Shown: positions 39,610 to 48,803 of the stretch, one piece after another
Layout of the letters: the number at the start of each line of letters is the position of its first letter
How positions within the stretch are numbered: the stretch's first letter is position 1
NCBI RefSeq assembly: GCF_030407165.1
Contig: NZ_CP129111.1
Location: forward strand, 2,170,001-2,234,000
Direction of reading: 5' to 3'
Length of the DNA: 64,000 nucleotides
Source: Fontisubflavum oceani
Lineage (GTDB): Bacteria > Pseudomonadota > Alphaproteobacteria > Rhodobacterales > Rhodobacteraceae
The notes under the pieces: model-generated
What the model saw: only the letters and a program-made list of their open reading frames with translations
Told to the model about the DNA's origin: nothing
Database searches by the model: none
Position numbers and translations under genes: made by a program

Positions 39610-39846
39610 GATCAGCAACCCCTGAAAATTTGAGACTAAAGAGATGTACCAGACTCTGGTTAACAAGTGATTCATCTAGCGTCGGCTCGCGGTGCTGGGC
39701 GCCACATGGGGGCTAAAATGCTTGAGCTTGATTGCTCGGCTTTGACGCAGAGCGAGACAGTTTGATGTGTCCAAGTATTTTATAGCAGACCACATTCGAT
39801 ACGGATTGCTCGAAAACGCCATGGTTTGGCTAGGGCCTTAGGAAAA

Positions 39847-39891
39847 CTCATAATCCTTGTGCCGGCGGTTCGATTCCACCCCAGCGCACAA
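39847..39891 (+). repeat. tRNA 3'-half-like relic, possible old attachment site
   Basis: The 45 bases from CTCATAA (an anticodon loop reading CAT, as in tRNA-Met or tRNA-Ile2) through GGTTCGATTCC to GCACAA align without gaps to the tRNA-Phe att core with 35 of 45 identities. No 5' half is present and the CCA reads CAA. It may be a decayed att site of another element, either from tRNA-Met/Ile or a diverged copy of the Phe site. Confidence 0.45.
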
Positions 39892-40241
39892 TGCTTACCA
39901 AAAGAAAACAGTATCTTATTTGTGTGGCTTGCGGCTTGGTGTCTTTGCAGGATGATTTTGGCACCAATTGGGGTCTCAATACCACTTGAGCGATTTTGAC
40001 CAGATTCCAGCCGCAACGGTAATTGCTACCAATTTGGTTGCGAGTGATTTCCACACCCTCTGGACAGTGTTCGGTTGAGAGATCGCTCCCAGCTCAAGAC
40101 CCAGAAATTTGAGTAGTGCGTTTCATCAGCCTCGCTGGGTTTGCTTATTGTAGTGTTGGAGAACCTCTGTTGGGCAATTGCCTTCTGGTCACCACAGAGA
40201 AGGATTTGTCTGTTGAGAAGTTATGTGCGAAAGATTGTTTC
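39892..40241. other. Region upstream of small membrane-anchored protein
   Basis: No gene could be supported; the minus-strand open frames through the tRNA-like relic are shadows of it. Confidence 0.4.
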
Positions 40242-40628
40242 ATGAAGAAATTCACCTCAAGATCGCGAATGATTCTCATCATCGTTATGATTTTGCTATC
40301 TCTTTTTATTTTCGTGGCGCATGAAAAGATGCCCGTTTCCGAAGAATATGCTCTTCGTCATATTTCTGAAATCTATGAAGATAGGTTGCCGGAAGGAGTT
40401 TTGTCATCGCATGGTGAGGCAAGGTGTAACATTTCTGGGCGACCATCAGCGGATTCATATCGGAGGAATGGCGTTTGGTCCGCAGATTGCTCATATTGGC
40501 ACGAACACGCAGAGCGTTTCTTGGCCTTGGTCGGGGTGGACGAATTTGGATTCAAAGTGGCTTTTCAACCCGACAATCCAAACGAGTGGGACATCCATAG
40601 AAGATTGCATCGTCGGTATCTCAAGTAA
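40242..40628 (+). CDS. Small membrane-anchored hypothetical protein
   Basis: A 128-residue protein from ATG 40242 (MKKFTSRSRMILIIVM); a start at 40116 would add 42 non-conserved-looking residues. One N-terminal hydrophobic helix (MILIIVMILLSLFIFVA) forms an anchor or uncleaved signal. The rest is soluble with two Cys (ARCNISG; SADCSYWH), perhaps forming a disulphide outside the cytoplasm, and ends DIHRRLHRRYLK. No family is recognised. Confidence 0.6.
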   Translation: MKKFTSRSRMILIIVMILLSLFIFVAHEKMPVSEEYALRHISEIYEDRLPEGVLSSHGEARCNISGRPSADSYRRNGVWSADCSYWHEHAERFLALVGVDEFGFKVAFQPDNPNEWDIHRRLHRRYLK

Positions 40629-40845
40629 CCCGTAAAAAATGAAAAGTGCATGGGTTGGTTGGAGTTCCTGTTAGCGATCCGCCTTACTCTCCAAACTCGA
40701 CCTTCTCGCCGATATCCGGGTCATCGCAAAACGGAGTTACCTCTCACCAACGGAATTCGTGAAGAGCACCTCCGCGTCAGCGCTTGAGACCCTTGCGGAC
40801 TCCACGCTGCCGCTCAAGATAGCAAACCAACCGGAAGATTCCAGA

Positions 40846-41229
40846 TCAAACCGGCCTTAATCGGGGGCGAAGGTCAGGGGCCGCAGCGATCACCAGCACT
40901 TCGACCTTGTAATGCGGCTGCGCGAGGCGGGCTTCCACACAGACACGTGTCGGTGGGGCGATGCCGCTGACCCAACTGTCCCAGGCGTCATTGAAGCCAG
41001 CATAGTCGCTCATATCGGTCAGCCAGACCTGGACGGAGATGATATGACTGCGGTCTGTCCCGGCCTCTGCCAGCAGGGCGTCGACCTTGGCAAAAACGTC
41101 ATTTGATTGCGCGACGATATCGGCCTCTTTTAGCTGCGAGACTTGACCGGCAAGGTGGATTTGTCCGCCATGTGAGGCAATTGCCGAAAACCTGGCCGAT
41201 CCACCGGTTTTCGTGAGTGTATGGGACAT
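40846..41229 (-). CDS. RidA family (YjgF/YER057c/UK114) protein
   Basis: A 127-residue protein from the ATG ending at 41229 (MSHTLTKTGGSARF). Family segments are HLAGQVSQLKEADIVAQ, the TDMSDYAGFNDAWDSWV block with the aligned trimer-interface helix, and the active-site region PPTRVCVEARLAQPHYKVEV with the conserved Arg-x-Cys. RidA hydrolyses reactive 2-aminoacrylate and other imines to ketoacids. Being next to an aldehyde dehydrogenase and dipeptidase under a common regulator suggests amino-acid-derived imine disposal. The palindrome at 41314-41330 lies about 85 bases upstream. Confidence 0.9.
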   Translation of the reverse strand: MSHTLTKTGGSARFSAIASHGGQIHLAGQVSQLKEADIVAQSNDVFAKVDALLAEAGTDRSHIISVQVWLTDMSDYAGFNDAWDSWVSGIAPPTRVCVEARLAQPHYKVEVLVIAAAPDLRPRLRPV

Positions 41230-41313
41230 TTTGAGATTCCATATGTGAGAGGCTGTTTCCTGCCTTCTACCCACAGCGGTTTCTTTAAGGCAAATGCGAA
41301 TCTATTGAGTATA

Positions 41314-41330
41314 TTTCAGAATTTCTGAAA
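41314..41330. promoter_or_regulatory. Candidate LysR operator upstream of ridA
   Basis: The palindrome TTTCA-GAATTTC-TGAAA has the same arms and 7-base spacing as the site at 42263-42279 beside lysR. It lies between the lysR end and the ridA start. Confidence 0.6.
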
Positions 41331-41372
41331 GTGGAGGTGCCGCCCAGCCCGCTTTAGACGATGCAGAGCCGC

Positions 41373-42263
41373 TCAGCCGCATTGGGTCATCTCTTGCACA
41401 GTCTTTATGATGCCCGTCTCAACCAGGGTTTCGGCGGGGGATTGAGACGCGCCGGCTTTGCGCAGGATTTGAATCTGCCGCACTGCGTCCGGGTCTTCGA
41501 GGGGGCGAAAGACCAGATCATCTGGCCGTGTGGTCCAAACGGCCATCTCGGGCAGGATCGTCACACCGATATTGGCGCGGACCATCGCAAGGATCGAGGT
41601 TAGGTTATGCGCCGAAAGATTGGCGCGCCGGTGCAGGTCTTTCGACTCAGGATGTGCAATTCCCGCAGACAGGCTGTTCGAGATCAGGCGGGTGGCTTGC
41701 AGATCCGACCAGGACACCGGGGATGTCTCTGCCGCAAGCGGGTGGTCGGGGGAGGTCACGACGCCGAACGGATCCGTCATCAGGGGGAGGCTACTTAGGC
41801 CCATGCCGGTATCGCTGCTTGTGGCGATCCCGATATCGACCCGACCCCAGAAAAGCTCCTGCAGGACAGAGGTCGAATCCATGTCGCGCACCTCTAGATG
41901 GATCGACTCGAGGGCATGCAAGTGCTGCGCGTAGAAGCGGGGCATCACGGTTCCTGCGACGGATGGGACCACGGCCAAGCGGACATGCCCCTGCCGACCG
42001 TGGGCAAAGTCTTGGATCGCTTTGACGGTCATGTCGAAATGCTGCAATTCGCGTTCGGCTTGCTCCAGAACATAAGCACCGACCGACGTAAGCTTGTTCT
42101 TCCGGTCTTTCTCAAAAAGCGGCTGACCAAGGTGCTCTTCAAATTGCTTAAGAGTCATCGAGACGGCTGAAGGCGTTTTGGATAGCAAATCCGCCCCGTC
42201 GCGAAGGGTGCCACTACGCGCGACTGCCGAGAGGCAGCGGAACATTTCGATCTTCAGCGCCAT
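41373..42263 (-). CDS. LysR family transcriptional regulator
   Basis: A 296-residue protein; the start ATG ending at 42263 (MALKIEMFRCLSAVARSG) is the normal LysR N-terminus, and the longer upstream frame is not conserved-looking. The winged helix-turn-helix covers residues 1-60 (GTLRDGADLLSKTPSAVSMTLKQFEEHLGQPLF). The effector domain follows with RLAVVPSVAGTVMPRFYAQH and WGRVDIGIA. It is divergent from the aldehyde dehydrogenase gene and upstream of ridA on its own strand. The operator overlapping its start codon suggests autorepression. Confidence 0.92.
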   Translation of the reverse strand: MALKIEMFRCLSAVARSGTLRDGADLLSKTPSAVSMTLKQFEEHLGQPLFEKDRKNKLTSVGAYVLEQAERELQHFDMTVKAIQDFAHGRQGHVRLAVVPSVAGTVMPRFYAQHLHALESIHLEVRDMDSTSVLQELFWGRVDIGIATSSDTGMGLSSLPLMTDPFGVVTSPDHPLAAETSPVSWSDLQATRLISNSLSAGIAHPESKDLHRRANLSAHNLTSILAMVRANIGVTILPEMAVWTTRPDDLVFRPLEDPDAVRQIQILRKAGASQSPAETLVETGIIKTVQEMTQCG

Positions 42264-42279
42264 TTCAATATATCTGAAA
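42263..42279. promoter_or_regulatory. Candidate LysR operator in lysR/aldehyde dehydrogenase intergenic region
   Basis: TTTCA-ATATATC-TGAAA (T-N11-A type dyad) touches the lysR start codon and lies about 85 bases before the dehydrogenase ATG. It is matched at ridA (41314-41330). Confidence 0.6.
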
Positions 42280-42363
42280 TTAGTTTCACTTATTTTAGTT
42301 TGAATGAAGGGACGGCAAGTGTCAATACGATTGCGAACCAGACCATTTGCGAGGCGATATAAC

Positions 42364-43815
42364 ATGACCGAGGTACAGCGAAATCTGATTGCGGGCGAAT
42401 GGCAGACGGGTGAGGGCGAGATTGAGAATATCAACCCATCGGATCTGAGCGATTGCGTCGGAGTCTTCGCGCAGGCCAGCGGGGATCAGCTTGAGGCGAC
42501 ACTGGATCGGGCGCATGCGGCGCAGATCGAATGGGCCAGCTATCCGATGGAGCGCAAGCAGGCGGTCTTGATGTCGATCGGCAATGAGTTGATGGCGCGG
42601 GCCGAAGAGCTTGGCACGCTTCTGAGCCGGGAAGAGGGCAAGCCGCTGGCTGAGGGCAAAGGCGAGGTTTACCGGGCCGGGCAGTTTTTCACCTATTACG
42701 CCGCCGAATGTCTGCGCCAGTTGGGCGAGAATGCGGACAGCGTACGCGCTGGCGTCGAAGTGGATATCCGCCGTGAACCCGTCGGCACCGTGGCAATCAT
42801 CAGCCCCTGGAACTTCCCCACCGCCACCGCGTCTTGGAAAATCGCGCCCGCGCTTTGCTATGGCAATGCGGTCGTGTGGAAACCGGCCAATGTCACGCCG
42901 GCCTCCGCCGTGGCGCTGACCGAGATCATCGACCGTCAGGACATCCCCAAAGGCCTGTTCAGCCTGGTCATGGGCGCAGGCCGGACGATCGGCCAGCGGC
43001 TGGTCGAAAGCCCCAAAATCAACGCGATCAGCTTCACCGGCTCGGTGCCGGTCGGACGCGGGATCGCGGCGGCGGCGGTGCAGAATTTCACCAAGATTCA
43101 GGCCGAAATGGGCTCCAAGAACGCGCTAGCGGTGATGGACGATGCCGATCTCGATCTGGCTGTGTCGCTTGCGCTTGGCGGGGCCTTTGGCGGGTCCGGG
43201 CAGAAATGCACGGCGTCTTCGCGTCTCGTGGTCCATGCCGGTATCCATGACGCCTTTGTCGAAAAGCTCGTGATCGGCGCGCAGGCGATGAAGGTCGGCC
43301 ATGCGCTCGAAGACGGCGTGCAGATGGGCCCGATCGTCAGCGAACAGCAGCTGACTGAGAATCTCGCCTATGTCGACCTAGGCCAATCCGAAGGGGCCGA
43401 GCTGGCCTGCGGCGGTGTCAGGCTCGATATGCCACATCAAGGTTTCTACATGAGCCCCGGCGTGTTCCTGAACACCACCAACGATATGCGCATCAATCGC
43501 GAAGAGATGTTCGCGCCGCTGACCAGCGTCATCAAGGTCGGCAGCTATGATGAGGCGCTGGCCACGGTCAACGATACTAATTTCGGCCTGACCTCCGGCA
43601 TCGTGACGCAAAACCTTGCCCGCGCCACACATTTCCGGCGGAACGCGCGAACGGGCGTGGTCACCGTGAACCTGCCGACCGCAGGCACCGACTACCACGT
43701 GCCTTTCGGCGGGCGGGGCGACAGCTCCTACGGGCCGCGCGAACAGGGCAAGGCGGCGGCAGAGTTCTACACCACCGTCAAGACGGCCTATATCTCTGCC
43801 GGAGCACCGGTCTGA
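42364..43815 (+). CDS. Aldehyde dehydrogenase family protein (ketoglutarate-semialdehyde-type candidate)
   Basis: A 483-residue NAD(P)+-dependent dehydrogenase that starts at ATG 42364 (MTEVQRNLIAGEW). The family core is complete: IISPWNFPTATASWK (catalytic Asn), ISFTGSVPVGRGIAAAA, QAEMGSKNALAVMDDADL (general-base Glu), GGSGQKCTASSRLVV (nucleophile Cys), and EMFAPLTSV. The overall pattern recalls 2,5-dioxovalerate (alpha-ketoglutaric semialdehyde) dehydrogenases, which would oxidise a semialdehyde to 2-oxoglutarate, but the substrate cannot be fixed by eye. It overlaps the dipeptidase gene by one base. Confidence 0.93.
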   Translation: MTEVQRNLIAGEWQTGEGEIENINPSDLSDCVGVFAQASGDQLEATLDRAHAAQIEWASYPMERKQAVLMSIGNELMARAEELGTLLSREEGKPLAEGKGEVYRAGQFFTYYAAECLRQLGENADSVRAGVEVDIRREPVGTVAIISPWNFPTATASWKIAPALCYGNAVVWKPANVTPASAVALTEIIDRQDIPKGLFSLVMGAGRTIGQRLVESPKINAISFTGSVPVGRGIAAAAVQNFTKIQAEMGSKNALAVMDDADLDLAVSLALGGAFGGSGQKCTASSRLVVHAGIHDAFVEKLVIGAQAMKVGHALEDGVQMGPIVSEQQLTENLAYVDLGQSEGAELACGGVRLDMPHQGFYMSPGVFLNTTNDMRINREEMFAPLTSVIKVGSYDEALATVNDTNFGLTSGIVTQNLARATHFRRNARTGVVTVNLPTAGTDYHVPFGGRGDSSYGPREQGKAAAEFYTTVKTAYISAGAPV

Positions 43816-44786
43816 TGCGGATCGACAATCTGCAATACGCGAACTGGTCGGAGAAGATCTTCCGGCAACTCCGCGAAGGTGGCGTAGACGCGATCCATGT
43901 CACCGTCGCCTATCATGAGAACTTCCGCGAAACGGTTCTGAATTTCGAGAAATGGAACCGCTGGTTCGAGCAGTTTCCCGATCTGATCATGAAGGGCAAA
44001 TGGGCCAGCGATATCGACATTGCGCGGGACACGGGGCGCACGGCGGTGTTCTTTGGGTTCCAGAACCCATCGCCGATTGAGGACGACATCGGTCTGGTCG
44101 AAATCCTGCACGACCTCGGCGCGCGCTTCATGCAACTGACCTATAACAACCAGTCTCTGCTCGCGACGGGTTGTTATGAGGCTGAAGATGGCGGCATCAC
44201 GCGGATGGGCCGCCAGGTCATCAAGGAGATGAACCGGGTTGGTCTGGTGATCGACATGAGCCATTCGGGCGACCGCTCCACCATCGAAGCGGCGGATATT
44301 TCGGACCGTCCCATCGCGATCACCCATGCCAACCCGTATGACTGGGCGGCCGCCTTGCGGAACAAGAAACCCGACGTGATCCGCGCCGTGACGGAAAACG
44401 GCGGGATGTTGGGGTTTTCGGTCTATCCGCATCACCTGAAAGACAAATCCGACTGCACGCTTGAAAGCTTCTGCGAGATGGTGGCGCGCACGGCTGAGAC
44501 CTATGGCGCCGAACATCTCGGGATCGGCACAGATCTTTGCCAGGATCAGCCCGACAGCATTGTGGAATGGATGCGTGTGGGGCGCTGGACCAAAGAGATC
44601 GACTACGGCGAAGGCTCCGCCACAGCGCCCGGGTTTCCACCCATGCCGCATTGGTTCCGCGACAATCGCGACTTCGGCAACATCGAAGCCGGGCTGCGCG
44701 CAACAGGTCTGAGCGAGGCTGAGGTCGCCGGGATCATGGGGGGCAATTGGTACCGGTTCTATGAGGAAAACTTCACCCCTGGATAA
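43815..44786 (+). CDS. M19 family membrane dipeptidase (renal dipeptidase-like)
   Basis: A 323-residue protein. Features of the M19 amidohydrolase fold are QLTYNNQSLLATGCYE, the Glu/His metal region GLVIDMSHSGDRSTIEA, PIAITHANPYDW with the second His, and GIGTDLCQDQP with Asp. The N-terminal His-x-Asp metal pair of typical members reads less clearly (GVDAIHVTVAYHENF). It is expected to hydrolyse dipeptides or an amide of a D-amino acid; it has no signal peptide, so it is cytosolic. It is coupled to the dehydrogenase gene, suggesting that its product is oxidised further. Confidence 0.87.
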   Translation: MRIDNLQYANWSEKIFRQLREGGVDAIHVTVAYHENFRETVLNFEKWNRWFEQFPDLIMKGKWASDIDIARDTGRTAVFFGFQNPSPIEDDIGLVEILHDLGARFMQLTYNNQSLLATGCYEAEDGGITRMGRQVIKEMNRVGLVIDMSHSGDRSTIEAADISDRPIAITHANPYDWAAALRNKKPDVIRAVTENGGMLGFSVYPHHLKDKSDCTLESFCEMVARTAETYGAEHLGIGTDLCQDQPDSIVEWMRVGRWTKEIDYGEGSATAPGFPPMPHWFRDNRDFGNIEAGLRATGLSEAEVAGIMGGNWYRFYEENFTPG

Positions 44787-44943
44787 GGAATGACCAGCTT
44801 AGGGACATGATCGAGCCGCACTGGCGACGTGAGTACTTCCCCGGAGGTCATCCTGGCGCAACTGGAGCATAGTAGGCTGCCCCTTGTGAGTATCTGTTTG
44901 CGATCATCAGAACTCGGCCAAATGCCGGGCTGATTTGGTCCCC

Positions 44944-44979
44944 AAAAAAGAAAGGTGCCAGGTCCGAAGACCTGACACC
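44944..44979 (-). terminator. Rho-independent terminator after substrate-binding protein gene
   Basis: Reading the minus strand, GGTGTCAGGTC-TTCG-GACCTGGCACC (11 bp stem with one G-T type mismatch) is followed by TTTCTTTTTT. It lies 32 bases after the dppA-like stop. Confidence 0.88.
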
Positions 44980-45011
44980 CATCCGTCGCAAGCGACAGGG
45001 AGAACGCTTGC

Positions 45012-46564
45012 TCAGTTCAGACCGGCGTCGAACAGATAGACTTTTTCGTCTGGACGCGGGGTCCAGTCGATCCGGTTGCTGACGCCGTAAAAGTCCGGCT
45101 GGAAGTAGAGGTGCAGCCACGGGCCATCGTCGTAGAAGACCTGCAGCATCTCATCGACGATCTGACGGGTTTCTTCTTCGGTCTCTGCCGCAGCGATGTC
45201 GGCCCAACGGTCGAACCAGCGCGGATCATCCCAATGGGTGTAGTTCGTGCCCGCATCGACGGCGGCCAGATCGGTCATGTCGTAGAGCGGGCTCCACAGA
45301 GCGCCCCCGGACCCGATGAAGTAGAGCGGGCCGGCGTTCCGTTCACGGATGATCGGAATATAGACACTGGACCATTCCATGATCTGCAGATCGACATCCA
45401 GGCCCACATCTTCGAGGTATTGCGCAATGGCCTGCACGACATTGGCATCGTTCAGATAGCGCCCCTGGCCAGCCTGGAAAGCGATGGAGAAACGTGTGCC
45501 ATCGTCCCCGCGCGGCCAGCCCGCTTCGTCCAAAAGCCGCTCTGCGGTTTCGGGATCATAGGGGTAGGGCTCAAGGCTCTGGTTCGCATTTGGCGGGTTC
45601 ACGATACCGGTCATCCGCTCACATTCGAAGTTGAGCAACTGGCTGCAGATGGCGGGCACATTGACCGCATATTGCAGGGCACGGCGCACCGCCGGGTCTT
45701 GGATGGCATCGCCACCGGGCTCCATCGCCATGCTGTCGCTGAGGTTGAAGCCGACATACATCCGCCGGGTGCCCTGGATCGGGTTCACCTCGGCTGCACC
45801 GCTGGCATTGATGACATCCATCTGGTCCGGTGCCACATTGGTGATGATATCCACATTGCCCGCCATCAGCTCGGCGGAGCGGGTGGAGGCTTCGGGAATG
45901 AACCGCCAGATGATACGCTCGAACCCAACATCCGCGCCTTCGACGGCCTCCAGAACGACCTCGATCCGCGCCGCCAGTCGGCCAGACGATAGGGGCCCGA
46001 GCCAATCGGGTTACCCGACGCTTCATCGAGGGTCATCGCCTCATAGCTGTCCATGCAGTGGATGAAGACCTCCGCGATCAGACCAAAGGCGATGGGGTTC
46101 GGCGCACCGATGTTGATCTGTACCCGCAGATCATCCAACGCCTCGGCACTTTGGAAATCAATCGAGCTGAACACAAAGCCGGGGGTGTTGCCGGTGAAGG
46201 CATTTTCCGGGTCAGCGGCGCGGTTGAAGGAATAGGCGGCATCCTCGGCGGTCAACGCCTCCCCATCATGACAGGTCAGGCCCTCGTTCAACGTGTAGAC
46301 ATATGCCATCCCATCGTCGGAGATCTCCAGCGTATTGGCCAAGTCAGGGCGGGCGACGCCGTCGCCGCCCATGGTGAAGAGGGTGCCGAAGATATGCCGC
46401 GCGATATTCGAGTTGTCGCGCGAAGAAATCGGGGCCGGGTCGAGTGTTGTGATATCCGCGCTCAGACCGACGACAATCGTGTCATCAGCGGGCTGCGCAT
46501 AGGCCCCCGTCATCAGCGCGACGCTGGCAGCACCGGCTGCAAGCAAGTGGTGTAGTCTTGGCAT
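45012..46564 (-). pseudogene. Peptide-type ABC transporter substrate-binding protein (SBP family 5), one-base frameshift
   Basis: It starts at the ATG ending at 46564 after GAAAGGA, with a signal peptide MPRLHHLLAAGAASVALMTG ending AYAQ, so the protein is periplasmic. The family 5 signature region reads ALTAEDAAYSFNRAADPEN. The frame shifts near 45966-45976: before it GSGPYRLADWRR, after it IEVVLEAVEGADVGFERII, then FIPEASTRSAELMAGNVDI, continuous when one base is added. Restored length is about 517 residues. It would bind an oligopeptide or related ligand and deliver it to DppBC. Cysteines (CSQLLNFECERM) may form a disulphide. It is likely an assembly error rather than a dead gene. Confidence 0.87.
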
Positions 46565-46699
46565 TGGCTTTCCTTTCACCTGTTGGATGGTCTTCGGTGG
46601 ACTGTTTTTTGATTTTCTGAACAACGTTTCTTCAGTCCGGGTTTCGGCAACCTCGAAGCTATCCAAGCCGCGCCAAGCGCGTTTTTCAGGTCTTCGCGG

Positions 46700-47394
46700 T
46701 CACAAGGCTTCGACAATGGTCGCCGGGTCAAAGGCGGCCAGAATGCGGGTATGGTCAGAGATCAGCTTGATGGCGCGCTCGGCGTCGCCATCGGCCAGGG
46801 CGTCCACAATCGGGGGTGGTTGCCCGCGACCTCATCGAGATTACGTTCGTCACGGTTGCGCAGCGCCATGATCTGGTGAATGCGGAGATAGAGGTTCTTC
46901 CACGAAGCCAAGAGCAGGTCATGATCGGCCAGAACGATCAAGGCATGGTGAAAGGCCTCGTCGGCGGCAACCAGCGCTTCAAAATCATCGGCCGCCGCTG
47001 CTGCGGTCATCGCGTCGCAATGTTCGCGCAGTAAATCCAAGGGCGCGCCGTTTTCCAAAATCCGACGCACTGCCATCACCTCGAATACTTCCCGCAGAGA
47101 ATAGGTTTCGGCCACCTCGCGCGCGGTTAGCGGTTTCACCCGCTTGCCCTTATAGGCGATGGTTTCAACCAGCCCGTCATTCTCCAGAATCTGGATCGCC
47201 TCGCGGATCGGCGCGCGGGAGACGTTCATTTGCTCGGCAAGGGCGGTTTCAACCAAACCCGTCCCGGGCCGCAAGCGCCCACTCAAGATCGCGCTGCGCA
47301 ATCGGTCCGCCACTTGAACGCGCAGGGGCACGTTTTCGATTGGCGCAATGTCATGGGGCATCGGGTCGGCAAGGGCAGGTTTTGCGGTCGTCAT
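46700..47394 (-). pseudogene. GntR family regulator (FadR/VanR type), one-base frameshift near the 3' end
   Basis: The start is at the ATG ending at 47394 after AGGAGGAG. The N-terminal winged helix reads QVADRLRSAILSGRLRPGTG, TALAEQMNVSRAPIREAIQ, LENDGLVE; the C-terminal FCD domain reads EVFEVMAVRRILENGAP and the metal-binding EAFHHALI. After AGNHP the frame breaks in the five-G run 46812-46816; the next frame continues as IVDALADGDAERAIKLISDH, TRILAAFDP, to a stop at 46700-46702, the expected FCD end. Restored length is about 231 residues. It probably represses the transporter genes through the TGTCGACAAT sites at 47599 and 50048. Confidence 0.87.
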
Positions 47395-47834
47395 AAGGTC
47401 GCTCCTCCTAGGAAATCACTATCGGCCCGTTGGTGTGTCTGAGCGGATGGCATCTCAACAAGACGCCCAACAGGAAGGTGGCGATACTTAAAGGAGCGGG
47501 GCGTCGATCTTGCAACATCAATCGGCAAGGCGCAGGTCGATTGGATACAACCCGTGGCATTTGTCGCATCGTCGCCATGCAGGTTTGATGTTGTGTAATG
47601 TCGACAATCCATAAGTGGACAATGCAGCGTGGCTTCGCGTGTTGTCAAGCTTTCTTGGGGAATGTGCGCTTGAGAACGCGTAAAGCGGTGTTTTCCGGGG
47701 TTCGTCGACCGTATTGAGGTGCCCAACCAGCGGCGTTTTGCACGCCACTCGGTCATGCTTTGCGAACGTTGAAAGAGCCGCGCGCGGCAAATCACGGCTA
47801 CTACCGGGAATCGGACCCGCCTCGACTGTCTAAG
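47395..47834. other. Intergenic region upstream of gntR
   Basis: 440 bases between gntR and dppF hold no gene. The region contains the candidate GntR operator (47599-47614) and must hold the gntR-dppA promoter on the minus strand. Confidence 0.5.
47599..47614. promoter_or_regulatory. Candidate GntR operator upstream of gntR-dppA
   Basis: The 16-base sequence TGTCGACAATCCATAA matches 15 of 16 bases of TGTCGACAATCTATAA at 50048-50063. Its core TTGTCGACAA-like dyad is typical of FadR/VanR-type GntR operators. Confidence 0.65.
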
Positions 47835-48803
47835 TCAGGTGGTGTGAATACACGCGCTTGCGTGCCCGTCCCCTACGGATTTCAACTCCGGCACGACCTT
47901 TGCGCATTCAGCCGTCGCAAGCGGGCAGCGGGTTCTGAAGACGCAGCCCGATGGCGGGTTGATCGGGCTTGGGATGTCGCCTTTTAACACTGTCCTGGAG
48001 CGGCGCTTGCCCGGTTCGGGGATCGGCACGGCCGACAGCAGGGCCTGGGTGTAGGGATGGTTGGGCCGGGCGTAGAGATCCGCCGCCGAGGCAATTTCCA
48101 TCACCCGGCCCAGATACATCACAATCACCCGGTCGCAGATATGTTCCACGACGCCCAGATCATGGGCGATGAACAACATCGTCAGATCGAGATCGTTTTT
48201 CAGATCTTCCAAGAGGTTGATCACCTGCGCCTGGATCGACACGTCCAGCGCCGAGACCGGTTCATCGGCAACGATGAACTCCGGCTCGACCGCGAGCGCC
48301 CGGGCAATTCCGATCCGCTGGCGCTGCCCGCCGGAAAACTCGTGCGGGAAGCGGGCGAGGTGATCCCGCGATAGCCCGACTTTTTCCAGCAAGGCGGCGG
48401 CGCGATCCTCATGTTCCGAGGCGGCTCCGATTTTGTGCAGTTTCAAGGGGTGGGTCAGCACCTCGCGCACCTTCTCGCGGGGGTTCAGGCTGGCATAAGG
48501 GTCCTGAAAGATGATCTGCATCCGCTTGCGATAGGCCCGCATCTCGGACGCGTTCAGCCCCATCACATCGGCGCCGCTAAAACGCACCTCGCCACTGGTA
48601 GCGTGTTCCAGCCGCAAGATCGTGCGCCCGACGGTGGTTTTGCCCGACCCGCTTTCGCCGACAAGGCCCACGACTTCGCCCGCGTTGATGTCGAATGAGA
48701 CGTCATCGACGGCTTTCACATTGTTGACCACGCGTTGCAGCACGCCGCCATGGATCGGGAAGTATTTGCGCAGCTTGTCGACTTGGAGGAGTGGCATCGT
48801 CAT
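47835..48803 (-). CDS. Peptide ABC transporter ATP-binding protein (DppF/OppF-like)
   Basis: A 322-residue ATPase: Walker A GESGSGKTT, Q-loop IIFQDPYASLNPR, signature FSGGQRQRIGIARAL, Walker B EFIVADEPVSALD, H-loop FIAHDLGVV, and the oligopeptide-transporter C-terminal zinc-like segment CVFRTRCPLATAEC. It energises import with DppD. It is translated in an ATGA overlap with dppD. Confidence 0.95.
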   Translation of the reverse strand: MTMPLLQVDKLRKYFPIHGGVLQRVVNNVKAVDDVSFDINAGEVVGLVGESGSGKTTVGRTILRLEHATSGEVRFSGADVMGLNASEMRAYRKRMQIIFQDPYASLNPREKVREVLTHPLKLHKIGAASEHEDRAAALLEKVGLSRDHLARFPHEFSGGQRQRIGIARALAVEPEFIVADEPVSALDVSIQAQVINLLEDLKNDLDLTMLFIAHDLGVVEHICDRVIVMYLGRVMEIASAADLYARPNHPYTQALLSAVPIPEPGKRRSRTVLKGDIPSPINPPSGCVFRTRCPLATAECAKVVPELKSVGDGHASACIHTT

